Positions 1 through 8,566 of a DNA stretch of 64,000 nt are shown here, piece after piece. Made by a program: the position numbers and the translations under genes. Location of the stretch: the NCBI GenBank assembly GCA_002364085.1, contig DEXK01000012.1, positions 124,001 through 188,000 on the forward strand, written 5' to 3'. The notes under the pieces were generated by a model, which saw only the letters and a list, made by a program, of their open reading frames with translations, was not told the DNA's origin and made no database searches. The first letter of the stretch is position 1, and every line of letters starts with the position of its first letter. Source of the stretch: Balneolaceae bacterium UBA3186 (GTDB lineage Bacteria > Bacteroidota > Rhodothermia > Balneolales > Balneolaceae).

Positions 1-776
1 GATGAAACAAAAGCCCCTATTAGTGCAACCGCTTTTGCGAAAGTACCAAAATAGATATCGATACCATCCTGACAACCTAAATGCGTTCCTGTACCAGAAC
101 CATCATTACCGAGGGTGCCAAATCCATGAGCATCATCAACTAAAAGTCTAAATGGAACTTCTTTTTTCAATTCTATGATCTCGTTCAAAATTCCGAGATC
201 TCCTGTCATTCCAAAAACACCTTCAGTAATTACCAGAATAGAAGAATTATCTTTTTTCTTAGATGCGGCCCTGAACAATTGCTTTTTGAAGCTCTCTATA
301 TCGTTATGCTTGAACACAGATTTGTCAGCCATAGACAGTTGCTTTCCGTCAACTATACAGGCATGGCTTAATTCATCATAAATTAAAAAATCGTTACGAT
401 CAGTAAGCGCATGAATTACACTCATTATTCCCTGATAGCCAAAGTTCAGTAACTGAGCCGCAGGTTTATGTGAAAAAGCTGCTAACTCCTGTTCAAGCAA
501 CTCATGTTCCGTTGTATTTCCGGTCATTAGTCGCGCACCCATAGGTGAACTTAATGAGTATTTAGCTGTAGCTTCAGCGTCAATTTTCTTTATTTCAGCA
601 TTACTTCCTACCCCCAGGTAATCATTGATGCTCCAAACGATCATATCTTTACCGTTAAACTGCATCTCTGGTCCGAGTGGACCTTCTAATTTTGGAAAGG
701 TGTAATACCCGTAGCCTTCTGAAGTAAATGGCCCTAAAGGACTTGGTCTGCCCTCAAGCTTGTCAAATAAATCCAT
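1..776 (-). CDS. spt: serine palmitoyltransferase (partial, 3' end beyond window)
   Basis: PLP-dependent alpha-oxoamine synthase that condenses serine with an acyl-CoA, the first step of sphingolipid synthesis. The frame opens with ATG at 774-776 and stays open to the left edge, giving about 258 residues. Seen: an N-terminus MDLFDKLEGRPSPLGP, the segment WSINDYLGVGSN, the DDAHGFGTLG aspartate motif and FGTFAKA holding the PLP lysine just before the edge. The N-terminal WSINDYLG block and the LLNFGYQG segment match the Bacteroidota SPT branch better than BioF or Kbl, though a general glycine C-acetyltransferase-like role cannot be excluded without the C-terminus. No clear Shine-Dalgarno precedes the start. 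It is followed upstream by an unrelated lipoprotein gene on the same strand. Confidence 0.85.
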   Translation of the reverse strand, partial: MDLFDKLEGRPSPLGPFTSEGYGYYTFPKLEGPLGPEMQFNGKDMIVWSINDYLGVGSNAEIKKIDAEATAKYSLSSPMGARLMTGNTTEHELLEQELAAFSHKPAAQLLNFGYQGIMSVIHALTDRNDFLIYDELSHACIVDGKQLSMADKSVFKHNDIESFKKQLFRAASKKKDNSSILVITEGVFGMTGDLGILNEIIELKKEVPFRLLVDDAHGFGTLGNDGSGTGTHLGCQDGIDIYFGTFAKAVALIGAFVS

Positions 777-952
777 AAAAATTTTTAAGTGGGAGTAAAA
801 TTAGTTCGTATAATTTTGAACGTATTCTAATAGTAAAAAACGGAAAAAAGGTACGCAAAATAGTGCCTAACTCAAAGGATCGTGCCCTGTTCGTTTATTA
901 TAATATCCTAAAGCTAAGGCTTCTTTGTAGTTAGCAAAAAAGGAGGATTTTA

Positions 953-2302
953 TTAGTTGAAATCAGGTTGCAGAATAAACAACCCTCTGTTAATGTCACT
1001 CATAATGATTACACCACTTTCGAAAAAAGGGTAGTTACTCCAGGTTCCGTTAAACTGCTGATTCGGATTTGAATAAATATTTGGCTCCGAGTCAAAAAAT
1101 GCTACCTCTTCAAGTTCTGCGCTGGAAATATCATTCATTCTCATTACTCTGAGTCCCGACACATAATTTGATGCATATACATAATCTCCTTTTATATAAA
1201 GATTGTGATCAATAGACTCTGTATTATGCTCATAAAAATTAACGAATGTTGGATTACTGAGATCACTAACATCAAAAATGTATGTTTTGGTAGTACGCCC
1301 TAAGTTAAATTCATCTAGTTCATCGTTCATCAAAAAATACTTATGGTCTTCAGTTAACCACCCTTGATGAGCATACGACATACTTGGAGATGAAGCGAAC
1401 CCTACTGTGGTAACATCTGCTTTATCAGTTACGTCTGCTATTACCAGCGACCTTTCTGCAGCACTAAAACAAACTTCTTTCCCAGTATAATCTGAATCCG
1501 GCCCAACATAATTAACACATTGTGCATCGTGTATGTATGCAGAATTAGACCTTCTTCTTGGTGGTGTTGTATCGCTATAACAACCAGCAAAAACTGGGTT
1601 TTTAGGGTCGTTTATGTCAATAATATGTAATCCTCCAGTCTCACAAACTTCTGCATTGGTAGCCCCGACTGCATACGCGAATCCTGTTTCTTCGTTTATA
1701 ACCACATTGTGTGAGTTGGCTAAACCAGTATATAAAGCATCTTCTTCAAACTCTAAAAAAGTACCCTCATAAGACCTCAATTTTGTTAGATCGAAAACCT
1801 GAATCCCGTGCGCTTGAGCATCACTACCTATAAAAAGATGATCTTTAAAAACTTTATGATCTCTCCAGGTTGACCCTTCTTGTATATTTTTAGATTGTTC
1901 GGTATCTCCAATTCCTATAGTACATGCTTCATAATTAGGATCAGATAGAGTTTTAAACTTTGCAGAAATATTACTTTCATCAAGTTTTCCAATAACTATT
2001 GGCTTTTCAGGGTTGGAAACATCAACAAAAGAAACACCATTTGTTAACCCTACTAATGCATATTCTTTCTTAGTCATTGGATCCGTCCAGCCCCAAATGT
2101 CATTTAAACGAACTGTTGGAGAATCAGTACTTTCTAACCCCTGAAGCTCCTGAGGCTTTACAACTGCCAACAAATGTATATCATCACAAGGGTATTGAAT
2201 ATCTGCGACACCACCTTTACAAGCAAAAGCAGGGGCATTGGATTTTTTTTTGCAGGATATAAATGCCAGTACTACTAAAATAGTAACAGAAAACTTGCTC
2301 AT
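953..2302 (-). CDS. choice-of-anchor B / LVIVD-repeat lipoprotein
   Basis: Predicted exported lipoprotein of 449 residues. The signal sequence ends in the lipobox LAFISC, so Cys17 would be lipidated. The body is a string of repeats with the pattern GLHIIDINDPKNPVFAGCY, FVDVSNPEKP and LVIADVTDKADVTTVG, typical of LVIVD beta-propeller repeats. The signatures WRDHKVFKDHLFIGSDAQ and SHNVVINEETG are those of the choice-of-anchor B family. Function is unknown; such proteins sit on the cell surface or periplasmic face and are often linked to secreted-protein systems. Transcribed alone, divergent from the membrane pair that starts at 2409. Confidence 0.8.
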   Translation of the reverse strand: MSKFSVTILVVLAFISCKKKSNAPAFACKGGVADIQYPCDDIHLLAVVKPQELQGLESTDSPTVRLNDIWGWTDPMTKKEYALVGLTNGVSFVDVSNPEKPIVIGKLDESNISAKFKTLSDPNYEACTIGIGDTEQSKNIQEGSTWRDHKVFKDHLFIGSDAQAHGIQVFDLTKLRSYEGTFLEFEEDALYTGLANSHNVVINEETGFAYAVGATNAEVCETGGLHIIDINDPKNPVFAGCYSDTTPPRRRSNSAYIHDAQCVNYVGPDSDYTGKEVCFSAAERSLVIADVTDKADVTTVGFASSPSMSYAHQGWLTEDHKYFLMNDELDEFNLGRTTKTYIFDVSDLSNPTFVNFYEHNTESIDHNLYIKGDYVYASNYVSGLRVMRMNDISSAELEEVAFFDSEPNIYSNPNQQFNGTWSNYPFFESGVIIMSDINRGLFILQPDFN

Positions 2303-2408
2303 TTAATAAAATTTTGAACTTTGTATTTAATTTAACACGAATTCATTTATCTAACTACACAAATTCGATTATATTGAACCTTTCACGGTTAGAATTCATT
2401 AAAATAGT

Positions 2409-2933
2409 ATGTTCCTGATATTAAAATATATTGCAAAACTTCTTAAAGCTTTGTCTTCTGAGGCTTCCCCAAATCAATTAGCTGGGGGATTCATACTTGG
2501 AATGATTATTGGCTTAACTCCGGTAGCCTCCGTTCACAACTTAATAATATTAATCATAGTGATAATTCTGAAGGTTAATATTGGAATGGTTATTCTGGCA
2601 TTTCTTGTATTTAGTGGAGTAGCTTATTTGGCCGATCCTATATTTCACAGCTTTGGAATCTGGATGCTTGAAAACGAAAGTATGCAAAATACCTGGACCA
2701 ATATGTACAATAACGAACTCTGGGCAATTACCAAGTTCAATAACACTGTTGTTTTAGGCAGCTTTGTAACCGCAGTTCTCTTATGTGCGCCTATGTTTCC
2801 TCTTACCAAAATTGGTGTTAAACAATACAGGGCTCATATCCATGAACGCGTGATGAAAACTAAATTTGTTAAAGCTTTAAAGGGAACCAAGTTCTATTCA
2901 ATTTATCAAACTGTAGTTAGAGTGCGAGGTTAA
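2409..2933 (+). CDS. TIGR03546-family inner-membrane protein (DUF2062-like)
   Basis: A 174-residue integral membrane protein with three hydrophobic spans: about residues 26-60 (two close helices around GLTPVASVHN) and 110-132. The GLTP motif and the general outline match TIGR03546, a DUF2062 relative. The function is unknown. The stop overlaps the start of the next gene by one base (TAATG), so the two are translationally coupled; TIGR03545 and TIGR03546 are usually found as such a pair. No Shine-Dalgarno is visible before the ATG. Confidence 0.8.
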   Translation: MFLILKYIAKLLKALSSEASPNQLAGGFILGMIIGLTPVASVHNLIILIIVIILKVNIGMVILAFLVFSGVAYLADPIFHSFGIWMLENESMQNTWTNMYNNELWAITKFNNTVVLGSFVTAVLLCAPMFPLTKIGVKQYRAHIHERVMKTKFVKALKGTKFYSIYQTVVRVRG

Positions 2934-4768
2934 TGATGAGAATAAAAGGAATTGTATTTTTGGTAATAATTACTGCCCTTGGGTTTTTAATTAGCTGGAT
3001 CAGTGTAGATCCAATGTTGGAATCTGAAATTGAATATCAGGCAAGCATCGCAAATGGTGCCTTGGTTGAAATTGATGGTTTTGATGTGGATCTGATTGAT
3101 TTAAAAATAAGGTGGGACAGACTACAGGTAGCTAACCCTGAAAACACCATGACAAATTCATTTGAAACCGGAGAAATGGAGCTCGATTTTCTTTTTTGGC
3201 CAACCTGGTGGGAAAGAGTGATTATTGAAGATGTTATTCTTAAGGAATTCAGAATGGACACTGAAAGAGAAACTGATGGTTATTTCGAAATTCCTGAGGA
3301 AGTTAAAAATGAAGAGCAAAGTTTTATTGCTAAAGTTGTTGTAGATGTGACTTCTGAGATTTCCAGAAATGCTCAAATGGAATTCACCGATATAAAAACC
3401 AACATCAATGTAGACAGCTTAATGTCAAAATTGAACTTACAAGCTCCGGATAAAATCGATTCATTACGTAACGGGCTTGCTCAAAATTATCAAAAATGGG
3501 ACAGCACCTTATCAAATACTAAGATCAATAAAGAAATAGCTGATATTGAAAAAACGATCAATGCTATCAATGTAAAGGAAATTAAAGACCCTAAAAAAGC
3601 AATTGAAGCCATAAAAAACGTTCAGAAGCTGGTTAGGCAAGCAGATTCTTTAAAGACCAGAGCACAAAATTTGAAAAAAGATTTTCAGGATGATTTTGGA
3701 AGTTCAAAATTTAGTGCGGGGAGAGTAGATAATTGGATTCAAGCCGATTTTCAGCGCGCTATGAATATGGCGAAACTTCCAACCATTGACCCCGGGAATA
3801 TTGCACAATCAATTTTTGGTACCAATCTTTTAGCCGATTATTCTGGGTATCTGGAGTATGTAGCAATTGCCAGAAAATATGGAAGTCGCCTGGTTGGTGA
3901 AGACAAAGAAAAGATTGAGCGCTATGAAGGAAAAGATTATAAATTCAGCGACAAATATGATTGGCCAAAACTCTGGATACAGAACATTGATCTTTCGGGT
4001 GAAACGAAAACAGCAATTCAGCTTGCAGGAAAAATCACAAACATAAGCAGTGACCAAAAGAAAACGAAAGAACCCATTATCTTCAATCTTGGTGGAAGTG
4101 ATGATTCCAACCGTTCAATGACCCTTACCGGAGAGTTTAATTATTTAGGAGACGATCCACGGGAAACGATCAACTTTACTTATGATGGGTTTGGACTAAA
4201 AGGTTCAAAAATTTCTCCTTCTGAACTACTTCCTTATCCTCTCAAAACCGGAACAGGAGAAGTTTCTGCATCTGTAAGCATTATTGACAAAAGATTTGAC
4301 AGTGAGATTGGTTATAAAGCTAAGGGAATTGCTTTTGATTTCGGACAGAATCCATCTAAAAACAGGGTTCAACAATTAATCAGAGATGCTGTTTCCAGTA
4401 CTGACCAAATTAATGTAACAGCATTGGTTGATAATCTTAATGGTCCATTGAATGTAAAAGTACGATCTAACCTCGATGATCTTTTTGTAAATGCGTTAAG
4501 GAATACCGTCAGCAAAGAGGTTGATCAGGCTCGTCAAAAGATAGAATCCAGAGTAAGAAGTGAGATCGGTAACCGAAAAGAGCAACTTCTGGCTTTTAAA
4601 AATGAAAAAGAAGCAGAGATTCGAAAAGAATATGAAAGACTGGAAAACCGCGTAAACGAAGAGATCAAAAAAGTTGAAGAAAAAAAGAAAGAACTTGAAA
4701 AGAAAAAGAAAGAACTGGAAGACTCTTTAAAAAATGCGGTTAAAGATCGGATTGGTATAGATTGGTAA
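2933..4768 (+). CDS. TIGR03545-family AsmA-like membrane-anchored protein
   Basis: A 611-residue protein with one N-terminal membrane helix (about residues 5-23), a large outward domain and a strongly charged coiled coil at the end (about 520-605, rich in EKKKKELE heptads). The segment after the anchor, with FDVDLIDLKIRWDRLQV and WWERVIIEDV, has the repetitive beta-strand look of AsmA-like proteins, which bridge or transfer lipids between membranes. Two ATGs in a row make the exact start uncertain by one codon. It forms an overlapping pair with the TIGR03546 gene. The lipid-transfer idea is inference; the pair has no proven role. Confidence 0.75.
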   Translation: MMRIKGIVFLVIITALGFLISWISVDPMLESEIEYQASIANGALVEIDGFDVDLIDLKIRWDRLQVANPENTMTNSFETGEMELDFLFWPTWWERVIIEDVILKEFRMDTERETDGYFEIPEEVKNEEQSFIAKVVVDVTSEISRNAQMEFTDIKTNINVDSLMSKLNLQAPDKIDSLRNGLAQNYQKWDSTLSNTKINKEIADIEKTINAINVKEIKDPKKAIEAIKNVQKLVRQADSLKTRAQNLKKDFQDDFGSSKFSAGRVDNWIQADFQRAMNMAKLPTIDPGNIAQSIFGTNLLADYSGYLEYVAIARKYGSRLVGEDKEKIERYEGKDYKFSDKYDWPKLWIQNIDLSGETKTAIQLAGKITNISSDQKKTKEPIIFNLGGSDDSNRSMTLTGEFNYLGDDPRETINFTYDGFGLKGSKISPSELLPYPLKTGTGEVSASVSIIDKRFDSEIGYKAKGIAFDFGQNPSKNRVQQLIRDAVSSTDQINVTALVDNLNGPLNVKVRSNLDDLFVNALRNTVSKEVDQARQKIESRVRSEIGNRKEQLLAFKNEKEAEIRKEYERLENRVNEEIKKVEEKKKELEKKKKELEDSLKNAVKDRIGIDW

Positions 4769-4775
4769 TTGGAGT

Positions 4776-5339
4776 TCAATAGATTCTGTCTTCTTTCCAT
4801 TGAGATGGATTGTTCCGTATATATTCAGAGATGTTATTAAAGGACTCCTGATCTCGGATTATATGATCGTAGTATCTTGCTTGCCATTGGAAATCAGTTC
4901 TGATCTTTCTCGCCTTCTTTGTAACACCGATTTTAAATCCTCTGACTATTGAACCCAAATTTTTAGATTGAGGACCAAATTTGTTTAATGAATTCTGTTT
5001 TGATACATGTAGAGACGCAAGATTATGCGTCCCTAAAATTAGATTCGAATCCATTTCATTATTCTTTTTGTCAATGATAATGATTCCATGCACATGATTA
5101 GGCATCACAACAAATTCTCCTAATTTCACAAATGGAAAATGATCCGGAATCTCTTTCCAACATTGGTTTGCGATTTTTCCAATTTCAGATAGAAACATTT
5201 CATCATTCTTTATCTCTCCAAAACATCGCTCTCTATTCTTCTCACATAACGTTATGAAATAAGACCCATTCCACCCATAATCCCAAGACTTTAATCGAGT
5301 AGTTTCATTTCGATATTTGTTTCTGAATCTGTTTGACAC
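4776..5339 (-). CDS. RAYT / IS200-like Y1 transposase (REP-associated)
   Basis: A 187-residue single-domain Y1-type (HUH) DNA-cleaving enzyme. The HUH pair is in VVMPNHVHG (His82 and His84). Candidate catalytic tyrosines lie in QARYYDH (156-157) and SEYIRNNP (173), and I cannot choose between them. The N-terminus with GSYFITLC and the KFGPQSKNLGSIVRG block are typical of RAYTs, which act on short palindromic repeats rather than mobilising their own gene. No IS ends or second ORF flank it. A GC-rich palindrome at 5012-5033 lies in frame inside the gene and encodes residues 103-109. The gene faces TIGR03545 with only seven bases between stops. Confidence 0.85.
   Translation of the reverse strand: MSNRFRNKYRNETTRLKSWDYGWNGSYFITLCEKNRERCFGEIKNDEMFLSEIGKIANQCWKEIPDHFPFVKLGEFVVMPNHVHGIIIIDKKNNEMDSNLILGTHNLASLHVSKQNSLNKFGPQSKNLGSIVRGFKIGVTKKARKIRTDFQWQARYYDHIIRDQESFNNISEYIRNNPSQWKEDRIY
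5012..5033 (-). repeat. GC-rich palindrome inside the RAYT reading frame
   Basis: Read on the minus strand it is GGGACGCA, loop taatct, TGCGTCTC: an eight-base stem with a single G-T wobble and a six-base loop. It stands out against the AT-rich surroundings, is in frame and codes for the segment GTHNLAS, where RAYT length varies. The same stem core (GAGACGC with GCGTCTC around a six-base loop) recurs at 23536-23555. Confidence 0.6.
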
Positions 5340-5384
5340 TATATACTTAATGGAGAACAGGTTACAATCGCAAAAAGGTCAAAT

Positions 5385-5762
5385 TTATTCGATACTTATT
5401 TGACCTACCTCTTCAACAGATACAATCTCATTCTTTATTTTATCGAACTTAATCAGATAAATAGGATTTTCAATCTTGTTAAATAAAACCTCGTTAAGAT
5501 AGTATAATGCGATAGAACTTGTAGAATCCTCAGGTAAAATAGATCCCCAAATGGCTACAACGTTAACATCTATTTTATGACCTGATTGTTTTAATGAGTC
5601 GATCTTTGAAACCGTATCTTTAAACTCTACAAGACTTTGTACTTTTTTAAATGCTTGTTCTTTTTGATCTTCTTCTTGACAATACACCTGATTTGTCAAT
5701 GCAAATGCAATCAATAAGCTTAAGATCAGACTTTTATTAAACCTCATATTTACCATAATCAC
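5385..5762 (-). CDS. small secreted hypothetical protein
   Basis: A 125-residue product of unknown function. A signal peptide is clear (KSLILSLLIAFALTNQVYCQ), so the mature part starts near EEDQKEQ and is about 95 residues, charged and without cysteines. Three in-frame ATGs fall within the first six codons; the third (MRFNK, 5747) is the best fit to a signal peptide. The start region abuts the duplicated flavoprotein 3' scrap at 5763-5850. It lies in the accessory patch with the RAYT gene. No family recognised. Confidence 0.6.
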   Translation of the reverse strand: MIMVNMRFNKSLILSLLIAFALTNQVYCQEEDQKEQAFKKVQSLVEFKDTVSKIDSLKQSGHKIDVNVVAIWGSILPEDSTSSIALYYLNEVLFNKIENPIYLIKFDKIKNEIVSVEEVGQISIE

Positions 5763-5850
5763 AAATTCGAATCTGCTAAATATTCATGCACGTATTTTAT
5801 AGCCATGGAGCCTTCGACTACGGCTGAAGCGACACGATTCATAGCGCTGG
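5760..5850 (-). pseudogene. duplicated 3' fragment of the RR-flavoprotein gene
   Basis: Bases 5763-5850 align without gaps to 6827-6914, the end of the response regulator-flavoprotein gene, with about 77 of 88 bases identical by eye. The frame is kept: it reads SAMNRVASAVVEGSMAIKY..., then HEYLADSNL and a stop (TGA instead of TAG). Nearly all differences are synonymous, so this is the tail of a once functional relative rather than a random copy. The two copies flank the lipoprotein gene at 5858-6784 as direct repeats. Confidence 0.75.
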
Positions 5851-5857
5851 TAAAAGA

Positions 5858-6784
5858 TTAGTTTTTGAAAGAAATTAAGCTTATCTGAGTAGTACCCTTA
5901 CCCGTATGACCATTATATGATTCTTGATAATTGGTCAAACCAGTATCCGCTTTTACCGTGTAAAGTCCTCCATCAATATGTAGTTGATTATATGCTTGAT
6001 TGCCTGTTAGTCGAGACTGAGGTAGATATCTATCTCTAAACCAACCATAAAATTGATCTCCGTTACTTCTCCAATAAACAACAGAACTCCTATTATAAAA
6101 AGGACCAGAGGAACCAAAATCGATAGATGGCCTGTGAATTAAATCAAAGGATAATTCTGAGGTATGCTTGTCTTCAGATACTACATATAAATACCTGCTA
6201 TACATATTTGTTGTATCTGAGTTTTGAATTACTGAATTCTTAGACTCATAATTAACAACAAAGCCCTCGTTTGTAGTTTCTAAATGGTATCTAAATGATG
6301 AATCTGTTTCGTCTAAAAAACTAGTTTTTGTAATGCTTTCGTAACTTTTTTTGGTGCCCACGTCGATGGGATCTGCTCCCGTTGGATCCCAAGATAAACT
6401 ACTTGATTCTCCCTTATACTTTAGTTCGATATTTTCTCCCATAGGAAAAAAGTCCAATAATTTTTGCTTTAACTGAATGCTAACAAGCGTACCGGTTTCT
6501 TTGCCAATCGTAATTACTGTGTCAGAAGGTAGGTGATGTTCACTCTTTACAGCAAATAAATGATTTCCAGTAGTAATATCAGGTATTTGAAACTCACCAT
6601 CACTGTTGGTATAAAAAGAGTTTCCATTCACAGAAACCTCCACATTTTCATTAAACAAAGTGTCTCCCTTGAAAACATCGAATACTTTTCCAGTAACTAC
6701 TTGAGGACCAAAACCATCGAGACCTGAATCATTACATGAAATAACAAGAGCTACTATTGAAAATAAAATTAGCTTATTACACAT
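5858..6784 (-). CDS. lipoprotein with carboxypeptidase-regulatory-like domain
   Basis: A 308-residue predicted lipoprotein; lipobox LVISC gives Cys17. Residues about 28-105 form a CarboxypepD_reg-like beta-sandwich (VTGKVFDVFKGD, GEFQIPDITTGNHLFAVKS). The remaining 200 residues have no recognised domain, are rich in aromatic and polar strands, and probably fold as an extracytoplasmic beta-structure. It lies between two direct copies of the end of the next gene, which suggests it arrived as an insertion or that the region arose by duplication and loss. Confidence 0.65.
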   Translation of the reverse strand: MCNKLILFSIVALVISCNDSGLDGFGPQVVTGKVFDVFKGDTLFNENVEVSVNGNSFYTNSDGEFQIPDITTGNHLFAVKSEHHLPSDTVITIGKETGTLVSIQLKQKLLDFFPMGENIELKYKGESSSLSWDPTGADPIDVGTKKSYESITKTSFLDETDSSFRYHLETTNEGFVVNYESKNSVIQNSDTTNMYSRYLYVVSEDKHTSELSFDLIHRPSIDFGSSGPFYNRSSVVYWRSNGDQFYGWFRDRYLPQSRLTGNQAYNQLHIDGGLYTVKADTGLTNYQESYNGHTGKGTTQISLISFKN

Positions 6785-6822
6785 AGGTTTAATCTTTCTT
6801 TATTTAATATATCGAAAGGTTA

Positions 6823-8490
6823 CTATAAATTCGAATCTGCTAAATATTCGTGCACATATTTTATGGCCATAGAACCTTCACCAACTGCTGAAGCAACACG
6901 ATTCATAGCGCCGGCACGAACATCTCCGGCAGCGAAAATTCCGGGTGCACAGGATTCTAATAAATAGGGCCGTCTTTCCAATTTCCAGACTTTGGAATAT
7001 TCATCGTATCGCTGAAGATCTTTTCCGGTCTCTATAAAACCTCTTTCGTTTTTGATCACATTGTCATGGATCCAATCGGTATAAGGTTTTGCACCGATAA
7101 AGATGAATAAACCGTCTGCCTCTACTTCCGATTCTGATTCATCCACATTATTTAGGAGTTTCAGTCCTTGCAGATGACCATTTCCGGATGCCTCTACAAT
7201 TTCTCTGCTTCCAAGAAGCTCGATGTTTTCGGTTCTGTTTATCTGATCGATCAAATAAGAAGACATACTTGAAACCAGCGAATCTTTCCGAATGGTGATA
7301 TACACTTTCTTTGCAAATGTAGACAGATACATGGCTGCTTGTCCGGCTGAATTACCACCACCAACAATGTATACTTGTTTGTCTTTGAACGCGTGAGCTT
7401 CCGTCATTGCAGCGCCGTAATAAATTCCCGCTCCGGTAAAATCTGAAATTCCTTTGCTTTCCAGCTTTCGGTAATTAACACCTGTAGTAACAATTACCGC
7501 TTTTGCATTGATCTCACTTCCATCCGCCAGACAAACTGTTTTATACTGATCATTTATCTTGATATTAATGACCTCTTGTGGAGATAAAAATTCGACGCCG
7601 AATCTTGTGGCTTGTGTGATTGCACGTCTAGCCAAATCCGAACCGCTTAGTCCTTTTGGAAATCCAAGATAATTCTCGATTCGAGAACTTGTTCCTGCTT
7701 GACCACCGGGAGCCCTCTTTTCGATGAGCAATGTTTTTAATCCTTCTGAGCCACCATAAACCGCCGCAGCTAACCCTGCGGGACCAGCTCCTACAATTAC
7801 TACATCGTATACATTTTCTGAAGCAGATGGATTTTTCCCAAGCTTGTTAGCAATCTGAATCGGACTTGGATCTGTGAGGAATTCACCATCCTCAAAAAAT
7901 ATTGCGGGCAGATCTTTTTGGTCAATCTGATTCTCTTCTAATAATTCAGCGGCTTTTTCATTTTCCTCAATATCTAGCCAACGATAAGGAATCAGGTTTC
8001 CGGAAAGATAATCTTTAACTGTATGGGACTTCGGTGAATACTGATATCCGACTAATCTAATCCCTGTAAAATCCGGGCGGAAATTAGCTTGCCATTCGTC
8101 AAGCAGATCATCCAAAACCGGGTACAATTTTTCTTCAGGCGGATCCCAAGGTTTCAGAAGATAGTAATCCAGCTGGACTTCATTAATTGCCCGAATTGCG
8201 GCGTCCGTATCAGAATAAGCCGTTAACAGAACTCTCTTAGCTCCCGGGAAATACGCTCTTGCTTTTTCAAGGAAATCTACCCCAATCATTTCAGGCATTC
8301 GTTGGTCTGATAGAAATAGCGCAACCGTTTCGCCTTGCTTTTTTAGCTCAGGCAGGCTCTCCAATGCTTCTTTCGGAGATTGAGTGCTCATCACCCTATA
8401 ATCCTTTCTGTAATTACTGCGCAGGTCTCTTGTAATTGCTCTAAGCACCTGAGCATCATCGTCGATCGTAAAAATTATGGGTTTCTTCAT
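6823..8490 (-). CDS. response regulator fused to thioredoxin reductase-like flavoprotein
   Basis: 555 residues. Residues 1-125 form a receiver domain with acidic pocket D10-D12, phospho-acceptor D62, T90 and K113. About 142-215 is a glutaredoxin/thioredoxin-like segment (LVGYQYSPKSHTVKDYL) without a CxxC. About 228-550 is a TrxB-like two-domain flavoprotein with FAD motif VIVGAGPAGL (G234, G236, G239) and NAD(P)H motif YIVGGGNSAGQ (377-384). Where TrxB has its CxxC (ISYCATCD-type) this protein reads IYYGAAMTEA, so it cannot pass electrons through the usual disulfide. The only cysteines are 320 and 504. It follows the histidine kinase gene, likely its partner, with a 74-base gap that holds an inverted repeat. 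Confidence 0.85.
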   Translation of the reverse strand: MKKPIIFTIDDDAQVLRAITRDLRSNYRKDYRVMSTQSPKEALESLPELKKQGETVALFLSDQRMPEMIGVDFLEKARAYFPGAKRVLLTAYSDTDAAIRAINEVQLDYYLLKPWDPPEEKLYPVLDDLLDEWQANFRPDFTGIRLVGYQYSPKSHTVKDYLSGNLIPYRWLDIEENEKAAELLEENQIDQKDLPAIFFEDGEFLTDPSPIQIANKLGKNPSASENVYDVVIVGAGPAGLAAAVYGGSEGLKTLLIEKRAPGGQAGTSSRIENYLGFPKGLSGSDLARRAITQATRFGVEFLSPQEVINIKINDQYKTVCLADGSEINAKAVIVTTGVNYRKLESKGISDFTGAGIYYGAAMTEAHAFKDKQVYIVGGGNSAGQAAMYLSTFAKKVYITIRKDSLVSSMSSYLIDQINRTENIELLGSREIVEASGNGHLQGLKLLNNVDESESEVEADGLFIFIGAKPYTDWIHDNVIKNERGFIETGKDLQRYDEYSKVWKLERRPYLLESCAPGIFAAGDVRAGAMNRVASAVGEGSMAIKYVHEYLADSNL

Positions 8491-8519
8491 TCCTTCGGAA
8501 TTATGGAATTCAAAATGAA

Positions 8520-8566
8520 AAATTAAGAATGAAAGGAAACAATTTTGAATTTTTCATTCTTAATTT
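8520..8566. repeat. inverted repeat overlapping the kinase stop codon
   Basis: Perfect 15-base arms, AAATTAAGAATGAAA at 8520-8534 and TTTCATTCTTAATTT at 8552-8566, with 17 bases between. The right arm contains part of the TAA stop of the histidine kinase gene (8565-8567, minus strand). There is no T-run after the stem, so a classical terminator is not supported; an mRNA stability or attenuation element is possible. Confidence 0.6.

Noticed and set aside
867..969. Short minus-strand open frame after the LVIVD gene reading SSFFANYKEALALGYYNK
   Set aside because: Only about 31 codons, no start codon and no family recognised; could be chance or a scrap. Not reported as a gene.
4534..4800. 88-residue minus-strand frame rich in Ser and Phe
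   Set aside because: Antisense shadow of the Lys/Glu-rich coiled coil of the TIGR03545 gene; low complexity comes from that repeat.
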